DNA from: Massilia putida
GTDB lineage: Bacteria > Pseudomonadota > Gammaproteobacteria > Burkholderiales > Burkholderiaceae_D
NCBI RefSeq assembly: GCF_001941825.1
Contig: NZ_CP019038.1
Span: 3,224,001-3,288,000 of the forward strand
Length of the DNA: 64,000 nt
Direction: 5' to 3'
The position numbers and the translations under genes are program-made. Shown here in pieces: positions 1-7,819 of this stretch (positions are counted from its first letter, which is position 1; each line of letters opens with the position of its first letter). Below the pieces are notes generated by a model. That model had not been told where the DNA came from and searched no databases. It saw nothing but the letters and a program-made list of their open reading frames with translations.

Positions 1-1
1 C

Positions 2-685
2 GGCGAGGAAGGCGCGGGCAAGAAGAAGGTGTGGGTCATCGCGCGCCAGCACCCGGGCGAGACGATGGCCGAGTGGTTCGTCGAAGGCATGCTCGACGCC
101 CTGCTCGACCCGGCCCACCCGTTCGGCCGCCAGCTGCTCAAGGAGACCGTGTTCTACGTCGTGCCGAACATGAACCCGGACGGTTCCGTCCGTGGCAACC
201 TGCGCACGAACGCGGCCGGCGCCAACCTGAACCGCGAGTGGCTGAACCCGTCGATGGAACGCAGCCCGGAAGTCTTCCTGGTCCGCAAGAAGATGGAAGA
301 GACCGGCGTCGACCTGTGCCTCGACGTGCATGGCGACGAGGGCCTGCCCTACGTCTTCATCGCCGGCAGCGACGCCCTGCCGACCTTTACCGCCGAGCAG
401 GCCGCGGCACAGAAAGCGTTCTCGGACGCCTTCATGATCGCCAGCCCCGACTTCCAGGACGTCCACGGCTATCCGAAGGAGCCCTACACGGACGAGGTGC
501 TGACGATGGGTTCGCCCTACGTCACGCACGCATTCGGCTGCCTGTCGCTGACCCTGGAATTGCCGTTCAAGGACAATGCCAACGATCCGGATCCGCAGGT
601 CGGCTGGGACGGCGCCCGCAGCGCGCGCCTGGGCGCCGCCGTGCTGCAGCCGGTGCTGCAGGCGATCCGCCGGCTGCAGAAATAA
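2..685 (+). CDS. M14-family zinc carboxypeptidase, C-terminal part (5' end outside window)
   Basis: The frame is open to the left edge, so only the last 227 residues are visible. They carry the M14 zinc site: HPGE at residues 17-20 of the visible part (first His and Glu ligands), the third ligand in DVHGDEG, the substrate-binding stretch NMNPDGSVRGN, and a late glutamate in TLELPF that fits the catalytic general base. The organisation resembles the cytosolic (CCP/AGBL-like) bacterial M14 subfamily, which removes C-terminal residues or modifies peptides; the substrate cannot be read from sequence. No signal peptide can be judged because the N-terminus is missing. It converges on the nitroreductase gene across a shared hairpin. 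Confidence 0.85.
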   Translation, partial: GEEGAGKKKVWVIARQHPGETMAEWFVEGMLDALLDPAHPFGRQLLKETVFYVVPNMNPDGSVRGNLRTNAAGANLNREWLNPSMERSPEVFLVRKKMEETGVDLCLDVHGDEGLPYVFIAGSDALPTFTAEQAAAQKAFSDAFMIASPDFQDVHGYPKEPYTDEVLTMGSPYVTHAFGCLSLTLELPFKDNANDPDPQVGWDGARSARLGAAVLQPVLQAIRRLQK

Positions 686-686
686 A

Positions 687-708
687 AAACGGGGCGCAGG
701 CCCCGTTT
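687..708. terminator. Bidirectional intrinsic terminator
   Basis: The stem ACGGGGC/GCCCCGT has a GCAG loop, an A-run on its left and a T-run on its right. It can therefore terminate both the carboxypeptidase gene (plus) and the nitroreductase gene (minus). Confidence 0.75.
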
Positions 709-714
709 CAGCGC

Positions 715-1368
715 TTACAGGAAGGTGAACACCTGTTCCTGCGTCAGGCGCGATTTCGGCAGCGCGGCATTGAAATCGCTGTCGGCGTGGTAGCCGAAGG
801 CCAGCAGGACGAGGCTGGACAAGCCCTGTTCGTGCAGGCCCAGTTCCGCGTCCAGCGCGGCCGGGTCGAGGCCTTCCATCGGCGTCGTGTCCACGCCCAG
901 CACGCTGGCGGCCAGCATGGCGTTGCCGAGGGCGATATAGGCCTGCTTCTCGAACCACTGCGGCAAGTCCTTCAGTGTGTAGCGGTGCAGGTTGACGTAG
1001 CCCAGGCGGCCCTTGGCCTGGCCGGCCTTGGCGGCATCGTCCTTGAAGCGGCCGTCGCGCTGCTCCTGCTCGAGCAGGCGCTCCAGGTGGCCGCCTTCGA
1101 CGTCGACGCGCGTGCAGAACAGGATCACGTGCGACGCGTTGAGGATCTTCGCCTCGTTGTAGCTGTACGGCCCCTGCACGCCCTTGGCCAGGCGCGCCTT
1201 GGCTTCCGGCGTGCTGGCGACGATGAAGTGCCAGGGTTGCGAGTTCACCGACGACGGGCTGTTGCGCAGCACTTCATAGATCTGCTGCATCGTCTCTTCG
1301 GGGACGCGACGCGTCGGGTCGTAGGCCTTGGTGGTGTAGCGTTGCTTGGCGGCGGCGAGAATGTCCAT
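715..1368 (-). CDS. NfsB-like NAD(P)H nitroreductase
   Basis: A 217-aa flavoprotein of the nitroreductase family, which uses FMN and NAD(P)H to reduce nitroaromatics, quinones or related acceptors in the cytoplasm. The N-terminus MDILAAAKQRYTTKAYDP and the FMN-binding stretch NSPSSVNSQPWHF are characteristic of the NfsB/NfnB branch, and the length fits (about 217 aa in E. coli NfsB). The start was set at 1368 because an AAAGGAA Shine-Dalgarno lies just upstream; the frame is open ten codons further up but without a good site. The physiological substrate is unknown. It is probably monocistronic. Confidence 0.88.
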   Translation of the reverse strand: MDILAAAKQRYTTKAYDPTRRVPEETMQQIYEVLRNSPSSVNSQPWHFIVASTPEAKARLAKGVQGPYSYNEAKILNASHVILFCTRVDVEGGHLERLLEQEQRDGRFKDDAAKAGQAKGRLGYVNLHRYTLKDLPQWFEKQAYIALGNAMLAASVLGVDTTPMEGLDPAALDAELGLHEQGLSSLVLLAFGYHADSDFNAALPKSRLTQEQVFTFL

Positions 1369-1445
1369 CGGGTTCCTTTCAAAAATGCGTATCTGCACAT
1401 TATTGCAGGAACCCGGATTTCGCGTGCGCGACCGGAAACCACGGG

Positions 1446-2798
1446 TCAGCTGCCGGCGACGACCATCTTCTCGATGAGGATGGAGCCGGTCGACTTGTTC
1501 CCGCGCGTCAGCACGTCGTTGCCGACGCCGACGATGGCCTGGAACATGTCCTTCATGTTGCCCGCGATGGTGATTTCTTCCACCGGGTACTGGATGACGC
1601 CGTTCTCGACCCAGTAGCCGGACGCGCCGCGCGAGTAATCGCCCGTGACGTAGTTCGTGCCCTGCCCCATCAGTTCCGTGACGAGCAGGCCGGTGCCCAT
1701 CTTGCGCAGCATGCCTTCGAAGTCGTCGGCGATCTTCGTGTCCTTGGAGACGATTTCCAGGTTGTGCGAGCCGCCCGCGTTGCCCGTCGTCTGCATGCCC
1801 AGCTTGCGGGCCGAATAAGACGACAGGAAGTATCCCTGCAGCACGCCGTCGCTGACGACCTTGCGGCGCTGGGTGCGCACGCCCTCTTCGTCGAACGGGG
1901 CCGAGCCGACGCCGCCGATCAGGTGCGGGTCTTCGACGATCTGGATGTGGGACGGGAAGATGCTCTGGCCGAGCGAATCGAGCAGGAAGCTTGATTTACG
2001 ATACAGGGCGCCGCCCGAGGTTGCCTGGACGAAAGCACCCAGCAGGCCGGCGGCCAGCGGCGCCTCGAACAGCACGGGGCAGGTGCGCGTGTCGAGCTTG
2101 CGCGCGTTCAGGCGCGCGAGGGCGCGCTCGGCGGCGTAGCGGCCGATCTTTTCCGGATCGCCCAGTTTCTTGGGATCGCGCGCCGACGAATACCAGTCGT
2201 CGCGCTGCATATTGGCGCCCTTGCCGGCGATCGGGGCGACCGACAGCGTGTGGCGCGAGAACGGGTAGCCGGCGCAGAAGCCGAGCGAGTTGGCCGCCAC
2301 GAAGTGCGACTGTTGCACATAGACGCTGGCGCCCTCGCTGTTCGTGACGCGCTTGTCGACGGCGAACGCGGCGGCCTCGCAGCGCTGGGCGATGGCCACG
2401 GCGTCCTCGGCGCTGATGTCCCACGGGTAGCACAGGCGCAGGTCGCGCGGATTCGTTTCCAGCAGATCGGCGTCGGGCAGGCCGGCGGCCGGGTCCTCGG
2501 CGGTGAAGCGGGCGATGTTGTACGCCGCCTCGACGGTGGCGCGCAGCGAGTCGCGCGAAAAATCGGACGTGTTGGCATGGCCGCGGCGCTTACCGCAGTA
2601 GACGGTCACGCCGATGCCCTTGTCCTTGTTCTGCTCGATGGTTTCGACCTGGCCCTTGCGGACCGTCACCGCCAGCCCGCTACCCTCGCTGATCTCGACC
2701 GACGCATCGCTGGCGCCCGTTTCTTTTGCAATGGCAAGCACGTCCTGTGCAAGCTGCTTGAGCTGATCCTGGGTATGGGTGAAGACGGTGTCGGTCAT
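1446..2798 (-). CDS. pmbA: Metalloprotease PmbA (TldE)
   Basis: A 450-aa protein of the TldD/PmbA family (PmbA branch). In E. coli, PmbA and TldD form a heteromeric zinc protease that trims microcin B17 precursor and degrades CcdA; the metal ligands sit in TldD, and PmbA is the non-metal partner. Family features visible are the N-terminal ASDASVEISEG/LAVTVRKGQVETIEQN region and the C-terminal GASGYWVENGVIQYPVEEIT-type segment. It is divergent from yjgA, an arrangement seen in many beta- and gammaproteobacteria. tldD is not in the window. The start ATG at 2798 gives the standard family length. Confidence 0.95.
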   Translation of the reverse strand: MTDTVFTHTQDQLKQLAQDVLAIAKETGASDASVEISEGSGLAVTVRKGQVETIEQNKDKGIGVTVYCGKRRGHANTSDFSRDSLRATVEAAYNIARFTAEDPAAGLPDADLLETNPRDLRLCYPWDISAEDAVAIAQRCEAAAFAVDKRVTNSEGASVYVQQSHFVAANSLGFCAGYPFSRHTLSVAPIAGKGANMQRDDWYSSARDPKKLGDPEKIGRYAAERALARLNARKLDTRTCPVLFEAPLAAGLLGAFVQATSGGALYRKSSFLLDSLGQSIFPSHIQIVEDPHLIGGVGSAPFDEEGVRTQRRKVVSDGVLQGYFLSSYSARKLGMQTTGNAGGSHNLEIVSKDTKIADDFEGMLRKMGTGLLVTELMGQGTNYVTGDYSRGASGYWVENGVIQYPVEEITIAGNMKDMFQAIVGVGNDVLTRGNKSTGSILIEKMVVAGS

Positions 2799-2892
2799 GT
2801 GCGTTTTTCGTAGCGAGCCCTAAAACAGTTATCATAGCAGCCGTTTACTGTTTTTACCGGCCGGGCGTGCGCCCTGTCGAATCTAGATCATC

Positions 2893-3498
2893 ATGCCAAA
2901 TGCCAACCGCGGCTCCGTCGGCTTCCGCTCCGACGAGTTCGACCAGGAATACGAGCGCCCATCCAAGTCCGAACTCAAGCGCCAGAGTAACGAGTTGCAG
3001 AAGCTCGGCGAACAGCTCATCGAGGCGCCGCGCGACCGCGTCAAGCGCGTCCCGATGCCGGACGAAGTCCGCGACGCCATCCTCATGTGCCAGACCATCA
3101 CCAACCACGAAGGCCGGCGCCGCCAGCTGCAGTTCGTCGGCAAGTTGATGCGCTCCCTCGACGAGGAAGAGGTCGCCGTCATCCAGCGCACCATCGAAAG
3201 CTGGAAGGGCACCTCGAAGGCCGAGGCGGCCGCCCTGCACGCGCTGGAACGCCGCCGCGACAAGCTGCTGGCCGACGACAAGGCCCTCACCCAGTTGCTG
3301 GAAGAGCACCCGCACCTCGACGTACAGCACCTGCGCACCCTGATCCGCAATGCGCGCAAGGAGCAGGCCGAGAACAAGCCGCCGAAGGCCTACCGCGAAA
3401 TCTTCCAGATCCTGAAGGACCTGGCCAAGGCGCCGAAAGCCGCGGCGGACGATGAAGCCGCCGAGGACGAGGACGAAGACGATGAGCCTGGACAATAA
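2893..3498 (+). CDS. darP: Ribosome-associated protein YjgA/DarP (DUF615)
   Basis: A 201-aa highly charged protein of the DUF615 family. The E. coli homologue (YjgA/DarP) binds late 50S assembly intermediates and promotes peptidyl-transferase-centre maturation. Typical features are the QEYERPSKSELKRQSNELQKLGEQL start, the central RRRQLQFVGKLMR block and the acidic C-terminal tail (AEDEDEDDE). It is divergent from pmbA, and its last 17 bases overlap the start of mog, so the two are probably translationally coupled. Confidence 0.95.
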   Translation: MPNANRGSVGFRSDEFDQEYERPSKSELKRQSNELQKLGEQLIEAPRDRVKRVPMPDEVRDAILMCQTITNHEGRRRQLQFVGKLMRSLDEEEVAVIQRTIESWKGTSKAEAAALHALERRRDKLLADDKALTQLLEEHPHLDVQHLRTLIRNARKEQAENKPPKAYREIFQILKDLAKAPKAAADDEAAEDEDEDDEPGQ

Positions 3499-4099
3499 GG
3501 TCGAGGAGCTCGTCGTCGGCCTGGTGTCGGTCTCGGACCGCGCCAGCGGCGGCGTCTACGAAGACAAGGGCATTCCCGCGCTGCGCGACTGGCTGGAATC
3601 CGCCCTGGTGACGCCCTTCCGCGTCGAGACGCGCCTGATCCCGGACGACCGCGCCAGCATCGAGCAGACGCTCATCGACTTGGTCGACACGGCCCGCTGC
3701 CACCTCGTGCTGACGACGGGCGGCACCGGTCCCGCGCGGCGCGACGTCACGCCGGAAGCGACCCTCGCCGTGGGCACGAAGGAGATGCCGGGCTTCGGCG
3801 AGCAGATGCGCCAGATCAGCCTGCACTTCGTGCCGACCGCGATCCTGTCGCGCCAGACGGCCGTGATCCGCGAGACCGCCGACCACGCCGCGCTGATCAT
3901 GAACCTGCCGGGCCAGCCGAAATCGATCAAGGAAACGCTGGAAGGCCTCAAGGATGCGGACGGCAAGACCGTCGTGGGCGGCATCTTCGCGGCCGTCCCG
4001 TATTGCATCGACCTGATTGGCGGCCCCTACGCCGACACCGCCCCGGAGATCTGCAAGACCTGGCGCCCGAAATCGGCGCAGCGTCCTGCCGCATCCTGA
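3482..4099 (+). CDS. mog: Molybdopterin adenylyltransferase Mog
   Basis: A 205-aa protein that adenylates molybdopterin before molybdenum insertion in molybdenum-cofactor synthesis. It carries the MoCF-biosynthesis fold signatures VSVSDRASGGVYEDKGIP, the TTGGTGPARRDVTPEA nucleotide-binding loop, and the NLPGQPKSIKE block. The ATG at 3482 was chosen because the Mog family starts there; it lies inside the end of darP (17-nt overlap). The preceding acidic tail of darP supplies no clear ribosome site, so coupling is likely. It is followed 19 bp later by a carboxylesterase gene. Confidence 0.93.
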   Translation: MSLDNKVEELVVGLVSVSDRASGGVYEDKGIPALRDWLESALVTPFRVETRLIPDDRASIEQTLIDLVDTARCHLVLTTGGTGPARRDVTPEATLAVGTKEMPGFGEQMRQISLHFVPTAILSRQTAVIRETADHAALIMNLPGQPKSIKETLEGLKDADGKTVVGGIFAAVPYCIDLIGGPYADTAPEICKTWRPKSAQRPAAS

Positions 4100-4118
4100 T
4101 CACATACAAGGACACCGC

Positions 4119-4787
4119 ATGAGCGAACTGCTCGAACACATCCAGATCGAGACCAACGACAACCCGGAAATCGCCATCATCTGGATGCATGGCCTGGGCG
4201 CGGACGGCAACGACTTCGTGCCGATGGTGCGCGAACTGGACCTGGCCGGCCTGCCCGGCATCCGCTTCATCTTCCCGCATGCGAAGACGATGCCCGTCAC
4301 CGTCAACAACGGCTACGTGATGCGCGCCTGGTACGACATCACGGGCGCGGAACTGACGCGGCGCGAGGACGAAGGCGGCCTGCGCGCCTCGCAGAAGGAC
4401 ATCGAAGCCTTCATCGAGCGCGAGAAGGCACGCGGTATTCCCGCTTCGCGCATCATCCTGGCCGGCTTCTCGCAAGGCTGCGCGATGACCATCCAGACGG
4501 GCTTGCGCCATCCGGAACGGCTGGCCGGTTTGCTGTGCCTCTCGGGCTATGTGCCGCTGTCCGCCAAACTGGCGACCGAACGCACGGAAGCCAGTCAATC
4601 CACGCCGATCTTCATGGCGCACGGCCGCTACGACAACGTCGTGCCGTTCAACCGCGCCGAAGCGTCGCGCGACCTGCTCGTCTCGCTCGGCTACCAGCTC
4701 GAATGGCATGAATACGCCATGCAACATACGCTGTGCCTCGAGGAAGTCGAGCACATGTCGGCGTGGCTCAAGAAGGTGCTCAGCTGA
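4119..4787 (+). CDS. Alpha/beta-hydrolase carboxylesterase (EstB/YpfH-type)
   Basis: A 222-aa serine esterase of the phospholipase/carboxylesterase family, cytoplasmic, with broad short-chain ester specificity. The triad is visible: nucleophile in GFSQG (about residue 117), Asp in GRYDNVVP and His in YAMQHTL. The oxyanion region is IWMHGLGADGNDF. It starts 19 bp after mog with an AAGGA ribosome site and is probably in the darP-mog-esterase transcription unit, closed by a hairpin at 4808. Confidence 0.92.
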   Translation: MSELLEHIQIETNDNPEIAIIWMHGLGADGNDFVPMVRELDLAGLPGIRFIFPHAKTMPVTVNNGYVMRAWYDITGAELTRREDEGGLRASQKDIEAFIEREKARGIPASRIILAGFSQGCAMTIQTGLRHPERLAGLLCLSGYVPLSAKLATERTEASQSTPIFMAHGRYDNVVPFNRAEASRDLLVSLGYQLEWHEYAMQHTLCLEEVEHMSAWLKKVLS

Positions 4788-4807
4788 CGCGCGCTCGCGC
4801 ATGAAAG

Positions 4808-4837
4808 AACGGCGGCCAGGTGCCGCCGTTTTGTTTT
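4808..4837 (+). terminator. Intrinsic terminator after carboxylesterase
   Basis: Stem AACGGCGGC/GCCGCCGTT with loop CAGGT, followed by TTGTTTT on the plus strand. It ends the darP-mog-esterase unit. It lies just downstream of the convergent gene at 4847 but has no T-run on the other strand. Confidence 0.75.
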
Positions 4838-4846
4838 GGTGGCCGG

Positions 4847-5401
4847 CTAGTCCGGCAACGGGTCCGCACTCGACGGCGGCGCTGCCGTGCGCGCCGTGTT
4901 CATCACCATCGCGAGGAATGTGTAGTAGCCGTTCACGCCCATCAGGTCGACGACGCCCTGCTCGCCGAACAGCGCCAGCGCGTCGTCGTAGACGCGGTCC
5001 GACACGCGCTTGTGGCGGTGCAGTTCGAGGCAGAAGTCATACACGACCGCTTCGTCGACGAGCAGCGCGGCCGGCCGCTCGCGCCGCGCGATGGCGGCAA
5101 TGACGTCCGGCGGAACGCCCACCTGCTGCGCGATGGGCGCGTGGATCGCCCACTCGACCTGCTGGTCCCACTCGCGCGCGGTGACCAGGATCGCCAGCTC
5201 GGACAAGCGCACGCCGATGGCGCTGCGATAGCGCAGGTATTCGCCCAGCCGCTGCGCATACTGCATCAGCTCGGGACTGCGCAGCAGCGGCACGAATGGC
5301 CCGTACAGCGCGCCGCGCGGGCCATTGATGATCTCCTGGGCGGCGGCGCGCTGGGCGTCGGTCCAGTCTTCCGGCGGAATCGGGCGGAGGCGGTCGGTCA
5401 T
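4847..5401 (-). CDS. Carboxymuconolactone decarboxylase family protein
   Basis: A 184-aa protein with the AhpD/CMD-like helical core: the SPELMQYAQRLGEYLRYRS helix, then LSELAILVTAREWDQQVEW, which is the usual CMD signature block. The Cys-x-x-Cys pair of AhpD-type peroxidase partners is absent, so a redox role is not supported; family members include gamma-carboxymuconolactone decarboxylases and many of unknown function. The start was placed at the ATG of MTDRLRPIPPEDW; a TTG 12 codons upstream is possible and neither has a strong ribosome site. It is divergent from the aminotransferase gene. Confidence 0.8.
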   Translation of the reverse strand: MTDRLRPIPPEDWTDAQRAAAQEIINGPRGALYGPFVPLLRSPELMQYAQRLGEYLRYRSAIGVRLSELAILVTAREWDQQVEWAIHAPIAQQVGVPPDVIAAIARRERPAALLVDEAVVYDFCLELHRHKRVSDRVYDDALALFGEQGVVDLMGVNGYYTFLAMVMNTARTAAPPSSADPLPD

Positions 5402-5492
5402 GAGGAAAATATTCGCATGCCTTGAGGCAAAAATCAAAAGAATCCCGACGATTCCCGCTTATTGTCAACCGTCAACTTTTTAGGGAGCGTTC

Positions 5493-6827
5493 ATGACTCA
5501 CATCCTGCACCGCAGCCTGCGTCAGACGCCGCCGATCGCGGTCGGCGGCGCGGGCGTCTACCTGTACGACAGCATTGGGCGCAGCTATCTCGACGCCAGC
5601 GGCGGCGCGGCCGTGTCGTCGCTCGGACATGGCCATCCGGACGTCATCGCGGCCATGCACCGCCAGATCGACCGCTGCGCCTATGCCCACACGGCCTTCT
5701 TCACGACCGAGGTGGCGGAAGAACTGGCCGACCGGCTCGTGGCGAACGCACCGAGCGGGGTCGAGGGCGTGTACCTCGTGTCGGGCGGGTCGGAAGCGAT
5801 GGAGACGGCGCTGAAGTTGGCGCGCCAGTACTTTGTCGAAGGCGGGGAACATCGACGCTCGCTCTTCATCGCGCGCCGTCAGAGCTACCACGGGAACACG
5901 CTGGGCGCGCTGGCCGTGGGCGGCAACGAATGGCGCCGCCAGCCGTTCGCGCCCCTGCTGATCGACGTCGAACGGGTGTCGGCCTGCTACGAATACCGCG
6001 GCCGGACCGAAGACCAGACCGTCGACCAGTACACGGCGATGCTGCTGGACGAACTGGAAGCGGCGATCCTGCAGGCCGGTCCGGAACACGTGATCGCGTT
6101 CTGCGCCGAACCCGTCGTGGGCGCGACGGGCGGCGCGATCCCGCCCACGCCCGGCTACTTCCGCGGCGTGCGCGCGCTGTGCGACAAGTACGGCATCCTG
6201 TTCATCGCCGACGAAGTGATGTGCGGGATGGGCCGCACCGGCACCATGTACGCGATCGAGCAGGACGGCGTCGTGCCCGACCTGATCGCCGTGGCCAAGG
6301 GCCTGGGCGCGGGCTACCAGCCGATCGGGGCGGTGCTCGTGAACGGCACCATCGTCGAGCGCCTGCGCGCCGGCAGCGGCGTGTTCCTGCACGGGCATAC
6401 CTACATCGGGCATCCGGTGGCGGCGGCGGCGGCCCTCGCCGTCCAGCAGGTGATCGAGCGCGACGACCTGCTGACGCAAGTCCGCCTGCGCGGCGCCCAA
6501 TTGCGTGCGATGCTGGACGAGGAATTCGAAGACCATCCGCACGTGGGCGACATCCGCGGCCGCGGGCTGTTCCTCGCGCTGGAACTGGTGCGCGAGCGGG
6601 ACAGCAAGACACCGTTCGCGCCGGAACTGAAGCTGCATGCGGCCATCAAGGCGTGCGCAATGGAGAACGGGTTGCTGGTGTATCCGATGGGCGGCACGAT
6701 CGACGGCCGCCAGGGCGATCACGTACTGCTGGCGCCGCCGTACGTCGTCACGCAGGGGGACCTGGGCGAGATCGTGGGGCGCTTGAAGGAATCGATCGAA
6801 GGGGCGTTGAAGCGGGTGGCAATCTAG
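5493..6827 (+). CDS. Class III PLP-dependent aminotransferase
   Basis: A 444-aa fold-type I aminotransferase of class III (the omega-aminotransferase/ornithine group, often named aspartate aminotransferase family protein). Visible are the phosphate-binding VSGGSEAMETALKLAR, FIADEVMCGMGRTG with the PLP-nitrogen-contacting Asp, and the Schiff-base lysine in AVAKGLGAGYQP (about residue 269), followed by LHGHTYIGHP. The ATG follows an AGGGAG ribosome site. The substrate cannot be assigned; neighbours give no pathway hint. It is followed by a repetitive palindromic element rather than a classical terminator. Confidence 0.9.
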   Translation: MTHILHRSLRQTPPIAVGGAGVYLYDSIGRSYLDASGGAAVSSLGHGHPDVIAAMHRQIDRCAYAHTAFFTTEVAEELADRLVANAPSGVEGVYLVSGGSEAMETALKLARQYFVEGGEHRRSLFIARRQSYHGNTLGALAVGGNEWRRQPFAPLLIDVERVSACYEYRGRTEDQTVDQYTAMLLDELEAAILQAGPEHVIAFCAEPVVGATGGAIPPTPGYFRGVRALCDKYGILFIADEVMCGMGRTGTMYAIEQDGVVPDLIAVAKGLGAGYQPIGAVLVNGTIVERLRAGSGVFLHGHTYIGHPVAAAAALAVQQVIERDDLLTQVRLRGAQLRAMLDEEFEDHPHVGDIRGRGLFLALELVRERDSKTPFAPELKLHAAIKACAMENGLLVYPMGGTIDGRQGDHVLLAPPYVVTQGDLGEIVGRLKESIEGALKRVAI

Positions 6828-6828
6828 C

Positions 6829-6953
6829 CGTCGTTCCCGCGGAAGCGGGAATCCATACTGAATCACCGAAGTCGGGTACCCCTCAATCGTCGCGACGGCA
6901 CCGACTTATGGAATCCTGTTGCTCGGCATGGGTCCCCGCCTGCGCGGGGACGC
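6829..6953. repeat. REP/BIME-like palindromic repeat pair
   Basis: Two related GC-rich hairpins bracket about 80 bp: TTCCCGC-ggaa-GCGGGAA (6834-6851) and GTCCCCGC-ctgc-GCGGGGAC (6932-6951). The outer sequences are inverted relative to each other (TCCAT on the left, ATGGG on the right). A clearly related hairpin recurs at 29530. Such intergenic palindromes commonly serve as transcript 3' ends and are moved by REP-associated transposases; one such transposase lies at 44460, though its own repeats differ. Confidence 0.7.
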
Positions 6954-6967
6954 GCTTATCAGGCGTG

Positions 6968-7819
6968 TCAGGCTTTCGGATACGCGAGCACTTCCTGCTG
7001 CTGCTCGCCCAACCCCGCAATCCCGAGACGCAGCTTGTCGCCCTTCTTGAGGAAGCGCTGCGGGCTGCGGCCCAGGCCCACGCCCGGCGGCGTGCCCGTG
7101 GTGATGATGTCACCCGGCTCCAGGGTCATGAAGCGCGACAGGTAGCTGACGATTTGCGCGACCGTGAAAATCATCTTCGAGGTGTTCCCCGTCTGCACGC
7201 GCTTGCCGTTCAGTTCCAGGTACAGATCGAGGTCCTGCACGTCGAAGATCTCGTCCTTCGTCACGAGGAACGGGCCGACGGGGCCGAACGTGTCGCAGCC
7301 TTTGCCCTTGTCCCATTGCGAGCCCAGTTCGAACTGGTAGGCGCGCTCGGAGACGTCGTTGACGACGCAGTAGCCGGCCACATATTTCAGCGCGTCCTTC
7401 TCGTCCACGTACTGCGCGCGGGTGCCGATGACGACGCCCAGCTCGACTTCCCAGTCGGTCTTTTTCGAGCCTTTCGGCAGCTGGATCGGATCGTCCGGGC
7501 CGTTCAGGCACGACGTCGCCTTCATGAACATGATCGGTTCCTTCGGGATCAAAGCGCCCACTTCGGCCGCGTGGTCGGAGTAATTCATGCCGATCCCGAT
7601 GAATTTGCCGACGCCCTTGACCGGCACGCCGAGTCGCGGATTGCCGCGCACGAGCGGCAGCGTTTTCCAGTCGACCTTCGCGAGCTTGCGCAGCGCCTTT
7701 TCCGACAGCACCGACGCATCGACGTCCTCGATCACGCCGGACAGGTCGCGCAGGCGGCCTTCCTCGTCGAACAGGCCCGGTTTTTCCTTACCGGGGCGTC
7801 CGTAACGAACCAATCTCAT
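6968..7819 (-). CDS. Fumarylacetoacetate hydrolase (FAH) family protein
   Basis: A 283-aa FAH-family enzyme acting on small acylpyruvate-like or ureidoglycolate-like substrates. The metal site is readable: the IGIGMNYSDHA start of the catalytic domain, the Glu pair in DWEVELGVVIG, and Asp in NDVSERAYQFE. The C-terminal MTLEPGDIITTGTPPGVGLG is the family hallmark. The ATG at 7819 has an AGAAGGAAG ribosome site. The upstream MFS transporter gene ends inside this gene (32-bp overlap), so the two are likely one operon, with the transporter importing the enzyme's substrate or a precursor (inference). Confidence 0.92.
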   Translation of the reverse strand: MRLVRYGRPGKEKPGLFDEEGRLRDLSGVIEDVDASVLSEKALRKLAKVDWKTLPLVRGNPRLGVPVKGVGKFIGIGMNYSDHAAEVGALIPKEPIMFMKATSCLNGPDDPIQLPKGSKKTDWEVELGVVIGTRAQYVDEKDALKYVAGYCVVNDVSERAYQFELGSQWDKGKGCDTFGPVGPFLVTKDEIFDVQDLDLYLELNGKRVQTGNTSKMIFTVAQIVSYLSRFMTLEPGDIITTGTPPGVGLGRSPQRFLKKGDKLRLGIAGLGEQQQEVLAYPKA

